From positions 25,293 through 89,292 of the forward strand of contig JAOABX010000011.1 of the NCBI GenBank assembly GCA_026418175.1: DNA of 64,000 bases, given 5' to 3'. This document shows positions 52,844 through 61,810 of the stretch, one piece after another. Below the pieces are notes generated by a model that saw only the letters and a program-made list of their open reading frames with translations, searched no databases and had not been told where the DNA came from. Origin of the DNA: Flavobacteriales bacterium. GTDB taxonomy: Bacteria; Bacteroidota; Bacteroidia; CAIKAF01. The first letter of the stretch is position 1. Each line of letters opens with the position of its first letter. Made by a program: the position numbers and the translations under genes.

Positions 52844-53329
52844 ATGGAAGTTCCCTCAAAAAATATATTAATGGTATGCCTGGGTAATATTTGCAGATCG
52901 CCCATGGCTGAAGGAATTCTTCGTCAAAAAATCATATTGCATCGTTTGCCTTGGAGAGTTGATTCTGCAGGTACCGGCGGATGGCATGTTGGTGAATCGC
53001 CAGACGCAAGAGCTATTAATGTAATGAAAAAGATGGGAGTAGATATTTCCGGCCTTACAGCCAGGCAGTTCACAGTACATGATTTTTTTCGATTTGATCA
53101 TATTTTTGTAATGGACTCTTCTAACTATTTAGATGTAATACGGCTGGCTCCCAGTGAACAAGAAAAAAATAAAGTAGATTTGATTTTGAATCAATTATAT
53201 GAAGGAAAAAACATGGCCGTTCCTGACCCCTATTATGGTAGTATGGATGATTTTATGAATGTATATCATCTGATCAATAAGGCCTGCGATCGGTTAATCG
53301 AAAAATTTATGCATGAATACATGGGGTAA
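52844..53329 (+). CDS. Low-molecular-weight protein-tyrosine phosphatase
   Basis: A 161-residue phosphatase. The P-loop CLGNICRS (C12 to R18, CX5R) and the catalytic aspartate in VPDPYYG (D128) are intact. In bacteria these enzymes often control polysaccharide-related tyrosine kinases or arginine phosphorylation; no such kinase is in the window. The gene overlaps the following methyltransferase gene by 17 nt, so the two are translated together. Confidence 0.93.
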   Translation: MEVPSKNILMVCLGNICRSPMAEGILRQKIILHRLPWRVDSAGTGGWHVGESPDARAINVMKKMGVDISGLTARQFTVHDFFRFDHIFVMDSSNYLDVIRLAPSEQEKNKVDLILNQLYEGKNMAVPDPYYGSMDDFMNVYHLINKACDRLIEKFMHEYMG

Positions 53330-54029
53330 GTTATACCTGATTCCGAACGTACTTGGAGAGCATGAAGCAGGGCTTGCCTTTCCGCCTTACAACCGAGAAG
53401 TGGTTAGTAAACTAACCCATTTTGCTGTAGAACAACTAAAACCTGCCCGTCGCCTTATTCGCATGTTGGATAAAGAGAAAGTGATTGATGATTGCACTTT
53501 TTATAGTCTGGAGTGTAATAATTCCAATGAAGTGTATTCGCAAATTGTAACTGTGATTAAACACGGAGCATCGGTAGGTGTTATATCTGACGCAGGCTGT
53601 CCAGGTGTGGCAGATCCTGGTGCAGCACTGGTGAATCAATGCCAAGAGAATGAAATTGAAGTGATCCCTTTGGTTGGCCCTTCAAGTATTTTGTTAGCAC
53701 TTATGGCAAGTGGGTTAAATGGCCAGTATTTTTGTTTTCATGGTTATTTACCCAAAGATGAATCAGCAAGAAAACAACAACTTGAAAAGCTTATAAAAAG
53801 CGAGTTGAAAAATGGGTCAGCTCATATTTTTATCGAAACACCGTATCGAAATGACCATTTATTACAAAGCATGCTACAAGTTTTGCCCGAATCTGTAAAA
53901 ATTTGCATAGCTGCAGATATTCTTATGTCGAATCAGTACATTAAAACCCGTACGGTAAAAGCATGGAAACAAAATATTCCGGCTCTAAAAGGCAGGCAAG
54001 TAATTTTTATTTGTGGTATGTTGGTCTGA
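53313..54029 (+). CDS. RsmI-like tetrapyrrole-methylase-family methyltransferase
   Basis: A 238-residue protein of the tetrapyrrole methylase fold. GVISDAGCPGVADPGAALV and the PLVGPSSILLALMASGL region match RsmI, which methylates C1402 ribose of 16S rRNA. Bacterial RsmI is usually about 280 residues with an N-terminal LYVVATPIGNL; here the N-terminus reads LYLIPNVLGE and the C-terminal helical part is short. This short form is known in Bacteroidota and its target may differ. It is coupled to the phosphatase by overlap. Confidence 0.85.
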   Translation: MNTWGKLYLIPNVLGEHEAGLAFPPYNREVVSKLTHFAVEQLKPARRLIRMLDKEKVIDDCTFYSLECNNSNEVYSQIVTVIKHGASVGVISDAGCPGVADPGAALVNQCQENEIEVIPLVGPSSILLALMASGLNGQYFCFHGYLPKDESARKQQLEKLIKSELKNGSAHIFIETPYRNDHLLQSMLQVLPESVKICIAADILMSNQYIKTRTVKAWKQNIPALKGRQVIFICGMLV

Positions 54030-54079
54030 ATTGTTAATATTTTAACCTACGTTTAAATTAATAAATCTGTGCTGATTTG

Positions 54080-54087
54080 TATTTTTG
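54080..54087 (+). promoter_or_regulatory. Candidate -7 element (TATTTTTG)
   Basis: An exact TAnnTTTG match 30 nt before the ATG at 54118. It overlaps the TTG at 54085, ruling that out as a start. No -33 TTG is evident. Confidence 0.45.
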
Positions 54088-54117
54088 AAGCATAGCCTCA
54101 TATTAAACATTCAACAT

Positions 54118-54579
54118 ATGGAATTTAAAAGATTATTTTTTGTAGTGCTTGCTTTGTTGCTAATGACATTCGTGTCGTCTGCTCAAAATACTACAAAAGA
54201 AGATGATGACGACAGTTGCTATCGTAAATGGTATCGAATTTTTAAACTCAGAGGGGCAGATGAAGTTACTGATGGAGAATATGATAATGTAATAATAAGC
54301 TTCCGTCAGGGAACACACGGTAATTGCTATTATGGGAAATGTGTAGTAAAAAAAGGAAAAATTAAAGAACTACATATTAAAGTGGTTGACGGTAAATACG
54401 AAAAGGTAGAAATGGATCCCAAAGAAGATATTTTGATTTCAAATGGAATATCCGATGCCATTGTGGCCAAGCTAAAAGGGGAGCGTCAGGTATTGAATGT
54501 GATTTTTAAAGACAAACTTCGCCCGAAAGGAAATGCATTTGAACAAGCTCCTGATCCGGATATAGATGATTTTAATTAA
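54118..54579 (+). CDS. Small secreted protein of unknown function
   Basis: A 153-residue protein: signal peptide (about 1-23, ending VSSAQ), an acidic DDDDS stretch, then a compact domain with three cysteines (SCYRKWYRIF, GNCYYGKC) and a Lys-rich middle. EDILISNGISDAIVAKL could form a helix. The frame reaches back to 54085, but ATG 54118 opens the signal peptide. I recognise no family. It stands alone with its own -7 element. Confidence 0.7.
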   Translation: MEFKRLFFVVLALLLMTFVSSAQNTTKEDDDDSCYRKWYRIFKLRGADEVTDGEYDNVIISFRQGTHGNCYYGKCVVKKGKIKELHIKVVDGKYEKVEMDPKEDILISNGISDAIVAKLKGERQVLNVIFKDKLRPKGNAFEQAPDPDIDDFN

Positions 54580-54651
54580 CAGGAACAAGATTGGCTTAGG
54601 CACCTAAACTTTTTTTTTGATTTCGTGTTGATTTGTTAAACTACATGTTTC

Positions 54652-55551
54652 GTGGGGCAATATTCTATTAAAGATATTGAAAAATTAACTGGAATTAAAG
54701 CACATACAATACGTATTTGGGAACAGCGCTACGGTTTGGTGGAACCTCATCGAACAGAAACTAACATTCGCTACTATGATGATGATCAACTTAAAACATT
54801 GCTCAATGTTAGCATGTTAGTTAAACACGGAAAAAAAATTTCTCAAATTGCCAAGCTCACACCTGAATTGATTCATCAAGAGGTTCATTCTTTAGCCAAA
54901 ACACCTGCCGACCGTAACGACTTTTTTCAAATCCAAATTGATTCACTCATCATTAGCATGATTGAATTGGATGAAATTCGATTTGAAAAGATTATTTCTA
55001 CATCCACTTTGCGTTATGGGTTTGAAACAGTAATGATTGAAATTATTATCCCATTTTTACAAAAGGTGGGTATATTGTGGGCAACCGAAGAAATTAATGT
55101 AGCACAAGAACACTTTATCTCAAATCTTATACGACGGAAGTTGATTGTAGCTATTGATGCTATAATTCCTAACCCCGACTATACTAAAAAGTTTCTATTG
55201 TTTCTCCCCGAAGGCGAATTGCACGAACTGGGGTTGCTTTTTGCCAAATATTTGGTAAAATCCAGGGGATACAAAACTATTTATTTGGGACAATCAGTGC
55301 CTTTGCAGGATGTTATTAAACTTCGTGAATATTACCACCCTGATTACATTATTACATATTTTACTGTTTCCTACGATTCTCAAAAAATGAACGAATATGT
55401 GCAAGGGCTGATAAATGCTTTTCATAAAGAAACATTATTATTCTGTGGGCCTCAAGCTGCATCTTTAAAAATTCCGTTGCCACCCAATTGTAAAATTGTT
55501 CAAGCCATTCCACAGTTGATTGAAATATTGGCAAAGGCTAATACCAAGTAA
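54652..55551 (+). CDS. MerR-family regulator with a B12-binding domain (CarH/LitR-like)
   Basis: A 299-residue DNA-binding protein. The N-terminal MerR helix-turn-helix (SIKDIEKLTGIKAHTIRIWEQRYG) is followed by the light-sensing module of CarH: the W-x9-EH signature in the helical cap (W143, E153-H154) and an ExHxxG motif (E189-L-H191-E-L-G194) whose histidine is the lower axial cobalamin ligand in this family. CarH/LitR proteins bind adenosylcobalamin in the dark and release DNA in light. The start is GTG, as the nearby ATG is out of frame. An ECF sigma gene follows, a layout that in other Bacteroidota controls carotenoid genes. Confidence 0.88.
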   Translation: MGQYSIKDIEKLTGIKAHTIRIWEQRYGLVEPHRTETNIRYYDDDQLKTLLNVSMLVKHGKKISQIAKLTPELIHQEVHSLAKTPADRNDFFQIQIDSLIISMIELDEIRFEKIISTSTLRYGFETVMIEIIIPFLQKVGILWATEEINVAQEHFISNLIRRKLIVAIDAIIPNPDYTKKFLLFLPEGELHELGLLFAKYLVKSRGYKTIYLGQSVPLQDVIKLREYYHPDYIITYFTVSYDSQKMNEYVQGLINAFHKETLLFCGPQAASLKIPLPPNCKIVQAIPQLIEILAKANTK

Positions 55552-55580
55552 TCTATACTGTTATTTAATATCTATAAAAA

Positions 55581-55718
55581 GTTAAACAAAAATTTTTATA
55601 ATTTAAATGTATTATTTTTTTAAAAAATTGATATACAATATAATATAGAATTATGATTTAAAAATATGTTAAAAGTTATACATTTTTGTGTTTAACTTTT
55701 GTATTAAAAAATTAAACA
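55581..55718. promoter_or_regulatory. Candidate operator repeats GTTAAACA upstream of the sigma gene
   Basis: GTTAAACA occurs at 55581-55588, inverted (TGTTTAAC) at 55689-55696, and as ATTAAACA at 55711-55718 inside the promoter spacer. The flanks of the first two are also mirrored (AAAA before, AAAA after). The gap is very AT-rich, so chance matches are possible, but the copies sit where a MerR-type regulator could act. Confidence 0.4.
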
Positions 55719-55728
55719 ACTACATTTG
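55698..55728 (+). promoter_or_regulatory. Promoter of the ECF sigma gene (TTTG-N19-TACATTTG)
   Basis: TTTG at 55698-55701, a 19-nt spacer and an exact TACATTTG at 55721-55728. This is one of the cleanest Bacteroidota promoters in the window. It separates the sigma gene from the MerR gene transcript. Confidence 0.75.
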
Positions 55729-55748
55729 GGTAATTAAAACAATTACCC
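55728..55748. repeat. Perfect palindrome filling the leader (GGGTAATT/AATTACCC)
   Basis: An 8-bp perfect inverted repeat with the loop AAAAC begins at the last base of the -7 box and ends directly at the ATG at 55749. It fills nearly the whole leader, so it could be an operator at the transcription start or an RNA hairpin shading the start codon. Confidence 0.6.
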
Positions 55749-56258
55749 ATGAAAACGATGGCTTATGATTTCTCCTCCGAAGTGTTGTCCCACCGCGACT
55801 CCCTGAGGTATTTTGCACTGAGCCTTACAAACAACCGCGATGATGCCGATGACTTGGTACAGGAAACTCTGTTGAAAGCTTACACCTATAAAAGTAAGTT
55901 TGAAGAGCATACCAACCTGAAGGCCTGGTTGTATACGATTATGAAAAATATCTTTATTAACAATTACCGAAAGGTGACAAAAGTGAAAATGGTATTAGAT
56001 GCCAGCAAGGAATTATTTCACATTAATATCCCTGAAACTAAAAAATCGTATGATCCAGATTCCCGATTGAATTATAAAGAAATGATAGCACTGATGAATT
56101 CGTTAGATGATGAATATCGTATTCCACTTACCATGTATTTTGAAGGGTATAAATACAAAGAAATTGCAGAAGAAATGAAATTGCCCATTGGAACAATAAA
56201 GAGCCGGATATTTTTGGCTCGCAAGCAAATGATGGATTTAGTGAACGAAAAAAAATAA
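55749..56258 (+). CDS. ECF-family RNA polymerase sigma factor
   Basis: A 169-residue sigma factor with region 2 (SLTNNRDDADDLVQETLLKAYTYKSKF, WLYTIMKNIFINNYRK) and region 4 (LDDEYRIPLTMYFEGYKYKEIAEEMKLPIGTIKSRIFLARKQM). No anti-sigma gene follows; a terminator lies after it. It is preceded by the CarH-like gene in the same orientation. In many Bacteroidota such a pair precedes crtI/crtB, but here no carotenoid gene is present on either side. Confidence 0.93.
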   Translation: MKTMAYDFSSEVLSHRDSLRYFALSLTNNRDDADDLVQETLLKAYTYKSKFEEHTNLKAWLYTIMKNIFINNYRKVTKVKMVLDASKELFHINIPETKKSYDPDSRLNYKEMIALMNSLDDEYRIPLTMYFEGYKYKEIAEEMKLPIGTIKSRIFLARKQMMDLVNEKK

Positions 56259-56290
56259 AATACTAAAAATATCAAGAATATATAAGAATA

Positions 56291-56317
56291 AAAAGACGGC
56301 CATAGGCCGTTTTTTTA
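56291..56317. terminator. Bidirectional terminator
   Basis: ACGGCC (56296-56301) pairs with GGCCGT (56305-56310) across a 3-nt loop, with A-rich sequence on the left and a T-run on the right. It can therefore end both the sigma transcript (plus) and the response-regulator transcript (minus) that converge here. Confidence 0.85.
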
Positions 56318-56334
56318 TTTATTCAATATGAAAA

Positions 56335-57507
56335 TTACCCTTTGTTTGGTTTAGCGAAGGTGATTACGTCAGCGCCGGTAATTTTTTGATCGCACAGAAT
56401 TAAAAGCCGTTCAATTACATTACGTAATTCACGGATATTCCCGGTCCAGTTAATTTTCTTGAGCTCTTCCAGTGCGTCTTTGGTAAAACTTTTGGGAGGC
56501 ATGTTTTGCTCTTCTACAATTTGCTCCAAGAAATGCTGAGCCAGAATGGGTATATCCTCTTTTCGGTCGTTCAAATCAGGCACATGAATAGGAATTACAT
56601 TCAAACGATGGTATAAATCTTCCCGAAAATTTCCTTTGCTTATTTCTTCCTGAAGGTTTTTGTTTGTAGCAGCCACTACCCGTACATCCACTGAAATTTC
56701 CTTATCTCCGCCTACTCGGGTGATTTTGTTTTCTTGCAGGGCCCGCAATACTTTGGCCTGGGCACTCAGGCTCATATCACCTATCTCGTCTAGAAATAGG
56801 GTGCCTCCGTGTGCCAGTTCAAATTTTCCCTGCCGTTGTTTAATGGCAGTAGTAAAAGCACCTTTTTCATGTCCAAAAAGTTCACTTTCAATTAGTTCTG
56901 ATGGAATAGCAGCACAATTTACCTCAACCAGTGGGCCATTTGCACGATTACTTAATTCATGTATCCAGCGTGCTACTAATTCTTTTCCGGTACCATTACT
57001 GCCTGTTATCAGCACTCGGGCATCCGTTGGAGCTACCCGTTCAATGAGTTCTTTGATTTTGCGTATAGGCTCAGAATTTCCAATGATTTCCCGGGTTTTG
57101 TTTTTGCTTACTTTCTTTTTCAGTTGTTTGGTTTCTACTACCAACGATTTCTTCTCTAGGGCATTCCGTACAGTTACCAGCAACCGGTTTAGGTCAATGG
57201 GTTTGGCAATGTAATCGTAAGCTCCTTTTTTGATGGCTTCTACTGCTGTATCAATGTTTCCGTGCCCCGAAATCATAATCACCGGGATATCGCTTCCATC
57301 GGCCATTATTTTATCTAAGAATTCAATGCCATCCAGCTTGGGCATTTTTATGTCGCATAGAATTACATCATAGCCGTTTTTGCGGGCCATGTCTAATCCT
57401 TTTTGCCCGTCTTCGGCTTCATCTATTTCAAAGTTTTCGTATTCCAAAATTTCCCGCAAGGTCTTGCGGATGCTTTGCTGATCATCAATTACCAAAATCT
57501 TTGACAT
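56335..57507 (-). CDS. NtrC-type response regulator without HTH domain, altered GAFTGA
   Basis: A 390-residue two-domain protein. The receiver domain has the phosphorylated Asp52 (LCDIKMPKLDG), Thr/Ser and Lys (AKPID). The AAA+ domain has Walker A GSNGTGKE (about 169-176), Walker B FLDEIGD and the C-terminal GNIRELRNVIERL. The sigma-54 contact loop reads GAFTTA (216-221) instead of GAFTGA. The protein ends soon after the AAA+ lid with no Fis-type helix-turn-helix, so it cannot bind DNA in the usual way. No sensor kinase is next to it. It may regulate from solution or work without sigma-54. Confidence 0.9.
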   Translation of the reverse strand: MSKILVIDDQQSIRKTLREILEYENFEIDEAEDGQKGLDMARKNGYDVILCDIKMPKLDGIEFLDKIMADGSDIPVIMISGHGNIDTAVEAIKKGAYDYIAKPIDLNRLLVTVRNALEKKSLVVETKQLKKKVSKNKTREIIGNSEPIRKIKELIERVAPTDARVLITGSNGTGKELVARWIHELSNRANGPLVEVNCAAIPSELIESELFGHEKGAFTTAIKQRQGKFELAHGGTLFLDEIGDMSLSAQAKVLRALQENKITRVGGDKEISVDVRVVAATNKNLQEEISKGNFREDLYHRLNVIPIHVPDLNDRKEDIPILAQHFLEQIVEEQNMPPKSFTKDALEELKKINWTGNIRELRNVIERLLILCDQKITGADVITFAKPNKG

Positions 57508-57563
57508 GTCATTTTTTTAAGCCCTAAAGCTACAAAAAAGCCTTGATATTTATGTGTTTGTTT

Positions 57564-58826
57564 TTATAAAGCATGAATGGTAATAATATCACTCAGCCGG
57601 GTTGTGTACCGGGGGGAAAGTTTTTCTTGTTTCATTTTCCAGGTACGTTGCAAATCTTGTGATGCCAGTTTTACTGTAGCTTGTCCAAACAGATGGTTAA
57701 TATGGTCTATGGTATGCATCAGCGGAACATGTTTTTTGTTGGGTTGATCAAACAATGTTCCTTGTATGGCATTGTGGGGTACAAAATCGTGAATGATAAT
57801 ACCGGCTTTTTTGTATAAATAGCCGGGGCGAAAGAGCCGCTGCAAGGCTTGTGTGGCAAATCGAGAAAGTTCCATGCCTGATTGGGTAGGGAATGGGAGT
57901 TTGATCATGGCGCTGGGATGATATTGTGGTGCATCGTGCCGGTGCGGATTGGTATGCAGAAAAATGGTAAATGCCCGGCAGCAACTTTGCTGTTTGCGAA
58001 GCTTTTCGGCACAGATAAAAGCAAAGGTGCTGATACGTTCTTTAAGTTCGTGCAGCTCGGTATAGTTTTTTTCAAACGAACGGGTGGTAGCAATGTTTTT
58101 TTTGGGTTGCACATCTTCTAATTGCAGCGACGGAATACCCATTAAATCATGCTTTAGCCGTAATCCTACAATGGTCATGTGTTTTTTTACCCAAGCGTCT
58201 TCCATTTGGGTAAAATCGTAGGCAGTATTTATATGACGTTGCTTTAGCCGCTGGGCATGTTTTCGCCCGATGCCCCATACATCTTCTATTTTTAGCCATT
58301 TCAGGGCTTTGATTCGGGCTTCTTCCGTTTGTATCCAATATACATTTTCAGTTCTTTCCGGAAATTTTTTGGCAATTCGGTTGGCTACTTTGGCCAATGC
58401 CTTGGTAGGAGCAATGCCTATACTAATAGGAATACCGGTGTATTTCAATACTTTTTTTCGCATATCGGCTGCATATTGTTGCAGGTTTTTACAAGGCAGT
58501 CCGTTTAATTTCAAAAAGGCTTCATCAATGCTGTAAATTTCTATTTCGGGGGTGTATTCGCTCAAAATACTCATCACCCGGTTACTCATGTCGCCATACA
58601 AGGCAAAGTTGGCCGAAAATACTTCTACGTGGTGTTTTTTAAATAATGCTTCATACTGAAAAGCGGGTGCCCCCATCGGAATACCTAGTGCCTTGGCTTC
58701 GTTGCTTCGGGCAATCACGCAGCCGTCGTTGTTTGAAAGCACTACTACCGGTTTCCCATTTAAGTCGGGCCGAAATACTCGTTCGCACGAAGCGTAAAAA
58801 TTATTACAGTCTATTAGTGCAAACAT
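57564..58826 (-). CDS. umuC: Y-family DNA polymerase V catalytic subunit
   Basis: A 420-residue translesion polymerase. [17 protein letters not shown] (catalytic Asp5) and [10 protein letters not shown] carry the metal-binding acids; [19 protein letters not shown] and [25 protein letters not shown] are typical of UmuC. The frame begins at a TTG at 58865 inside umuD, but ATG 58826, 2 nt after the umuD stop, is the proper start. With UmuD it copies past DNA lesions during the SOS response. Confidence 0.95.
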   Translation of the reverse strand: MFALIDCNNFYASCERVFRPDLNGKPVVVLSNNDGCVIARSNEAKALGIPMGAPAFQYEALFKKHHVEVFSANFALYGDMSNRVMSILSEYTPEIEIYSIDEAFLKLNGLPCKNLQQYAADMRKKVLKYTGIPISIGIAPTKALAKVANRIAKKFPERTENVYWIQTEEARIKALKWLKIEDVWGIGRKHAQRLKQRHINTAYDFTQMEDAWVKKHMTIVGLRLKHDLMGIPSLQLEDVQPKKNIATTRSFEKNYTELHELKERISTFAFICAEKLRKQQSCCRAFTIFLHTNPHRHDAPQYHPSAMIKLPFPTQSGMELSRFATQALQRLFRPGYLYKKAGIIIHDFVPHNAIQGTLFDQPNKKHVPLMHTIDHINHLFGQATVKLASQDLQRTWKMKQEKLSPRYTTRLSDIITIHAL

Positions 58827-58828
58827 TG

Positions 58829-59278
58829 TTATATGGCTTTGATCACATATGTTACAATCCCCCAAACTATCAGTTCGTTGCCGGGTTGCATACGAATGGG
58901 CGGATAGTTTTCATTCTCGGGCAAGAGCCATACTTCGTTTCGGTATTTTTTGATGCGTTTGGCTGTAAATTCTCCGTCTAAGTAACACACGGCAATTTTG
59001 CCGTTAGTAGGTTCCAGACTTCGGTCAATAATAAGAAGGTCTCCGTCGTCAATACCGGCATTTTTTAAAGAGTGCCCTTTTACTCTTCCAAAAAAAGTAG
59101 CTGCAGGGTGTTTGATGAGGTGTTCATTCAGATCAATGGTTTTGTCGGCAAAATCCATGGCCGGTGAGGGAAAACCTGCACTGATACCTTGTTCGGCATA
59201 AGGCAGAGGTAGTGCAGTATCTGTATTTGATAGATAGATGCTTATTGCAGAACGATTCCTTATTTTATTTTGTAACAT
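58829..59278 (-). CDS. umuD: UmuD-like self-cleaving accessory protein (S24 peptidase)
   Basis: A 149-residue protein that cleaves itself, when prompted by RecA, to activate UmuC. The cleavage site is Ala34-Gly35 (ISAGFPSP), the catalytic Ser70 lies in [10 protein letters not shown] and Lys107 in GEFTAKRIK. umuC starts 2 nt after its stop, giving one operon. The start codon at 59278 is an ATG. Upstream, a GACAA/TTGTC dyad is the only operator-like sequence seen. Confidence 0.93.
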   Translation of the reverse strand: MLQNKIRNRSAISIYLSNTDTALPLPYAEQGISAGFPSPAMDFADKTIDLNEHLIKHPAATFFGRVKGHSLKNAGIDDGDLLIIDRSLEPTNGKIAVCYLDGEFTAKRIKKYRNEVWLLPENENYPPIRMQPGNELIVWGIVTYVIKAI

Positions 59279-59352
59279 AATATTTTATTTCACTTTAGAA
59301 TATTGATTAAACAACATACCATAAATAAGGCTTTCGGTTCAATGATTCGTTT

Positions 59353-59367
59353 GACAAATTTCTTGTC
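59353..59367. repeat. Dyad GACAA-N5-TTGTC upstream of umuDC
   Basis: A 5-bp perfect inverted repeat, flanked by TTT on the left and a further TTTTGAC on the right, in the gap between divergent umuD and purL. It may be an SOS operator, but the LexA box of this lineage is not known to me. Confidence 0.3.
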
Positions 59368-59473
59368 GCTTTTGACCTTTCATAAAATACATACTTTTTA
59401 TCAGGAATAAAAAAGGTACTTTTCTTTATTCATAAGTTCTGAAAAAAAATGCCCCGGCCTGTGCTGAAAACTG

Positions 59474-59481
59474 TATTTTTG
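59474..59481 (+). promoter_or_regulatory. Candidate -7 element of purL (TATTTTTG)
   Basis: An exact TAnnTTTG match 15 nt before the ATG at 59497. A perfect 7-bp palindrome ATTTTTG-GG-CAAAAAT (59475-59490) covers it. No -33 TTG is seen. It argues against the upstream ATG at 59449. Confidence 0.5.
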
Positions 59482-59496
59482 GGCAAAAATTATTTC

Positions 59497-61740
59497 ATGG
59501 CTGAGCAGCAAGTTACCGTTGAAACCGCCCAAAAGCTTGGATTATTGCCCGAAGAGTTTGAACGCATTAAAGAAATATTGGGTAGAACCCCCAACTTTAC
59601 AGAGCTCTGTGCTTATTCTGGGATGTGGAGTGAGCATTGTTCGTATAAAAATTCCATCAAATGGCTCAAAACCCTTCCCAAAGAAGGGCCACATATGTTG
59701 GCCAAAGCAGGGGAAGAAAATGCCGGGCTGGTAGATATAGGGGATGGATGGGCCTGTGCTTTTAAAATTGAATCACACAATCATCCGTCGGCTATTGAGC
59801 CATATCAAGGGGCTGCTACCGGCGTGGGAGGGATTAACCGCGATATATTTACAATGGGTGCTCGCCCGATAGCACAGTTGAATTCGCTGCGTTTTGGCAA
59901 CATCGAAACAGACCGAACCCAATGGATTATGCGGGGGGTGGTGAAAGGCATTGGAGATTACGGCAATGCCTTTGGTGTACCTACGGTAGGAGGCGAAGTG
60001 TTTTTTGATGATTCCTTTGAACAAAATCCGCTGGTTAATGCCATGTCGGTGGGCATTGTAAAAGTAGGGCGTACCATTTCAGCTACATCATACGGCGTAG
60101 GTAATCCGGTGTATATTGTTGGGTCAGCAACCGGAAAAGACGGAATAGGCGGAGCAGCCTTTGCTTCGGGCGATTTAACAGAAGATAGCAAGAAAGATCT
60201 TCCGGCAGTACAAGTGGGCGACCCCTTTCAGGAGAAACTTTTGTTAGAAGCTACGCTGGAAGTAATTGAATCAGGCGCTGTGGTGGGGATGCAAGACATG
60301 GGCGCTGCCGGTATTATTTGTTCTACTTCTGAGATGAGTGCCAAAGGAAAGCATGGCATGCGCATTGACTTGGATAAAGTGCCTACACGTCAAGCCGGGA
60401 TGCAGCCTTATGAACTGCTGCTCTCTGAATCACAGGAACGTATGCTGGTGGTTGTGAAAAAAGGGCAGGAGGCTGTCATCGAAAAAATATTTGATAAATG
60501 GGATTTGCCTTGCGCCAAGATTGGTGAAGTGACCGAAGGTGGCCAGTTAACGTTTTATTTTCATGGCGAATTGGTAGCCGATCTTCCGGCCGAAAGCTTG
60601 GTGTTGGGAGGTGGGGCGCCGCAATACGAAAGGGAATACAAAGAGCCGGCTTATTTTGCAGAGGCCAAAAAATTTGATCCTAATAATGTTCCGCAACCGG
60701 ATAATTATAAAAAGGTAGCTGAATACCTAATTGCTCATCCGAACATTGCTTCCAAGCGTTGGATTTATCACCAATACGATTCAATGGTTGGAACTGTAAA
60801 TATGTCTACCAATAAGCCTTGCGATGCATCAATAGTGAATCTAAAAGAAACCAATAAGGCATTAGCGCTTACGGTAGATTGTAATTCGCGTTATGTACAG
60901 GCTGATCCGGAAGTAGGAACCATGATTGCTGTCAGTGAAGCTGCCCGTAACATTGTTTGTTCTGGTGGAGAACCTTCGGCAATTACCAACTGCCTTAATT
61001 TTGGCAATCCATACAATCCCGAAGCATACTGGCAGTTTGTGGGTGCAATTAAAGGGATGAGCAAAGCTTGTGAAAAATTTAAAACCCCGGTAACCGGTGG
61101 TAATGTGAGTTTTTATAATCAAAGTAAAATAGGTGATAAAACCATTCCTGTTTTTCCAACACCTACCATTGGAATGTTGGGGATTTTGGAAGATAAAAGT
61201 TTACAAACCGGTATCGGATTTCAATCTGAAGGAGATGGTATTTATGTGTTGGGAAATGTATTGCAATCTTGCATCAATAGTTCTCAGTATGTATATTCCT
61301 ATCTTGGCATAAAAAATACGCCGGCCCCATATTTTAACTTGGATGAAGAATATAAACTTCATCAATTAGTAAAAGCCTTAATACGAAAAAAAGCCATTGT
61401 TTCAGCACATGATGTGGCTGATGGTGGGTTGATCTGTACCTTACTTGAATCTGGTTTTGTTAATCACAAAGGATTTAATATTCATACAGCCATTGAGGTT
61501 CGGAAAGATGCATTTTTGTTTGGTGAAGCACAGGGCCGGGTAGTGGTTAGCGTAAAGCAGAATCAAGTGGATGCATTTGTTGAATTGGTAAATCAGTTTG
61601 GAGTTTCTGTATTACTACTAGGCACCGTTACCGCCGGAGAATTGATGGTTGATGGTGAACCCTGGGGTGTTATTGAAGATTTTGAAACACTTTATTTTAC
61701 TTCCATTGAGAAAAAAATGGAAGCTATAGCTTGTTCATAG
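59497..61740 (+). CDS. purL: Phosphoribosylformylglycinamidine synthase, PurL subunit
   Basis: Converts FGAR to FGAM in purine synthesis, with PurQ and PurS. The 747-residue size fits the small PurL of the three-subunit complex. Motifs are in order: [64 protein letters not shown] and the repeated [11 protein letters not shown] and [10 protein letters not shown] of the second half. The frame starts at an ATG at 59449, but 59497 gives the family N-terminus and lies just after a -7 element. No other pur gene is in the window. Confidence 0.95.
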   Translation: MAEQQVTVETAQKLGLLPEEFERIKEILGRTPNFTELCAYSGMWSEHCSYKNSIKWLKTLPKEGPHMLAKAGEENAGLVDIGDGWACAFKIESHNHPSAIEPYQGAATGVGGINRDIFTMGARPIAQLNSLRFGNIETDRTQWIMRGVVKGIGDYGNAFGVPTVGGEVFFDDSFEQNPLVNAMSVGIVKVGRTISATSYGVGNPVYIVGSATGKDGIGGAAFASGDLTEDSKKDLPAVQVGDPFQEKLLLEATLEVIESGAVVGMQDMGAAGIICSTSEMSAKGKHGMRIDLDKVPTRQAGMQPYELLLSESQERMLVVVKKGQEAVIEKIFDKWDLPCAKIGEVTEGGQLTFYFHGELVADLPAESLVLGGGAPQYEREYKEPAYFAEAKKFDPNNVPQPDNYKKVAEYLIAHPNIASKRWIYHQYDSMVGTVNMSTNKPCDASIVNLKETNKALALTVDCNSRYVQADPEVGTMIAVSEAARNIVCSGGEPSAITNCLNFGNPYNPEAYWQFVGAIKGMSKACEKFKTPVTGGNVSFYNQSKIGDKTIPVFPTPTIGMLGILEDKSLQTGIGFQSEGDGIYVLGNVLQSCINSSQYVYSYLGIKNTPAPYFNLDEEYKLHQLVKALIRKKAIVSAHDVADGGLICTLLESGFVNHKGFNIHTAIEVRKDAFLFGEAQGRVVVSVKQNQVDAFVELVNQFGVSVLLLGTVTAGELMVDGEPWGVIEDFETLYFTSIEKKMEAIACS

Positions 61741-61760
61741 GATTTTTTGTATTATTCTGC

Positions 61761-61791
61761 TTGCATACTTTTTGATTTTTTTATAGCTTTG
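61761..61791 (+). promoter_or_regulatory. Promoter of the phosphatase gene (TTG-N20-TAGCTTTG)
   Basis: TTG at 61761-61763, a 20-nt spacer and an exact -7 box TAGCTTTG at 61784-61791, with the ATG 20 nt downstream. A good Bacteroidota promoter. Confidence 0.7.
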
Positions 61792-61810
61792 AAATGAATA
61801 GATTCCCGCT

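Noticed and set aside
56660..57214. A 184-codon open frame on the plus strand opposite the response-regulator gene
   Set aside because: It lies wholly inside a well-supported gene on the other strand and its Ser/Arg-rich product matches no family; a typical shadow frame.
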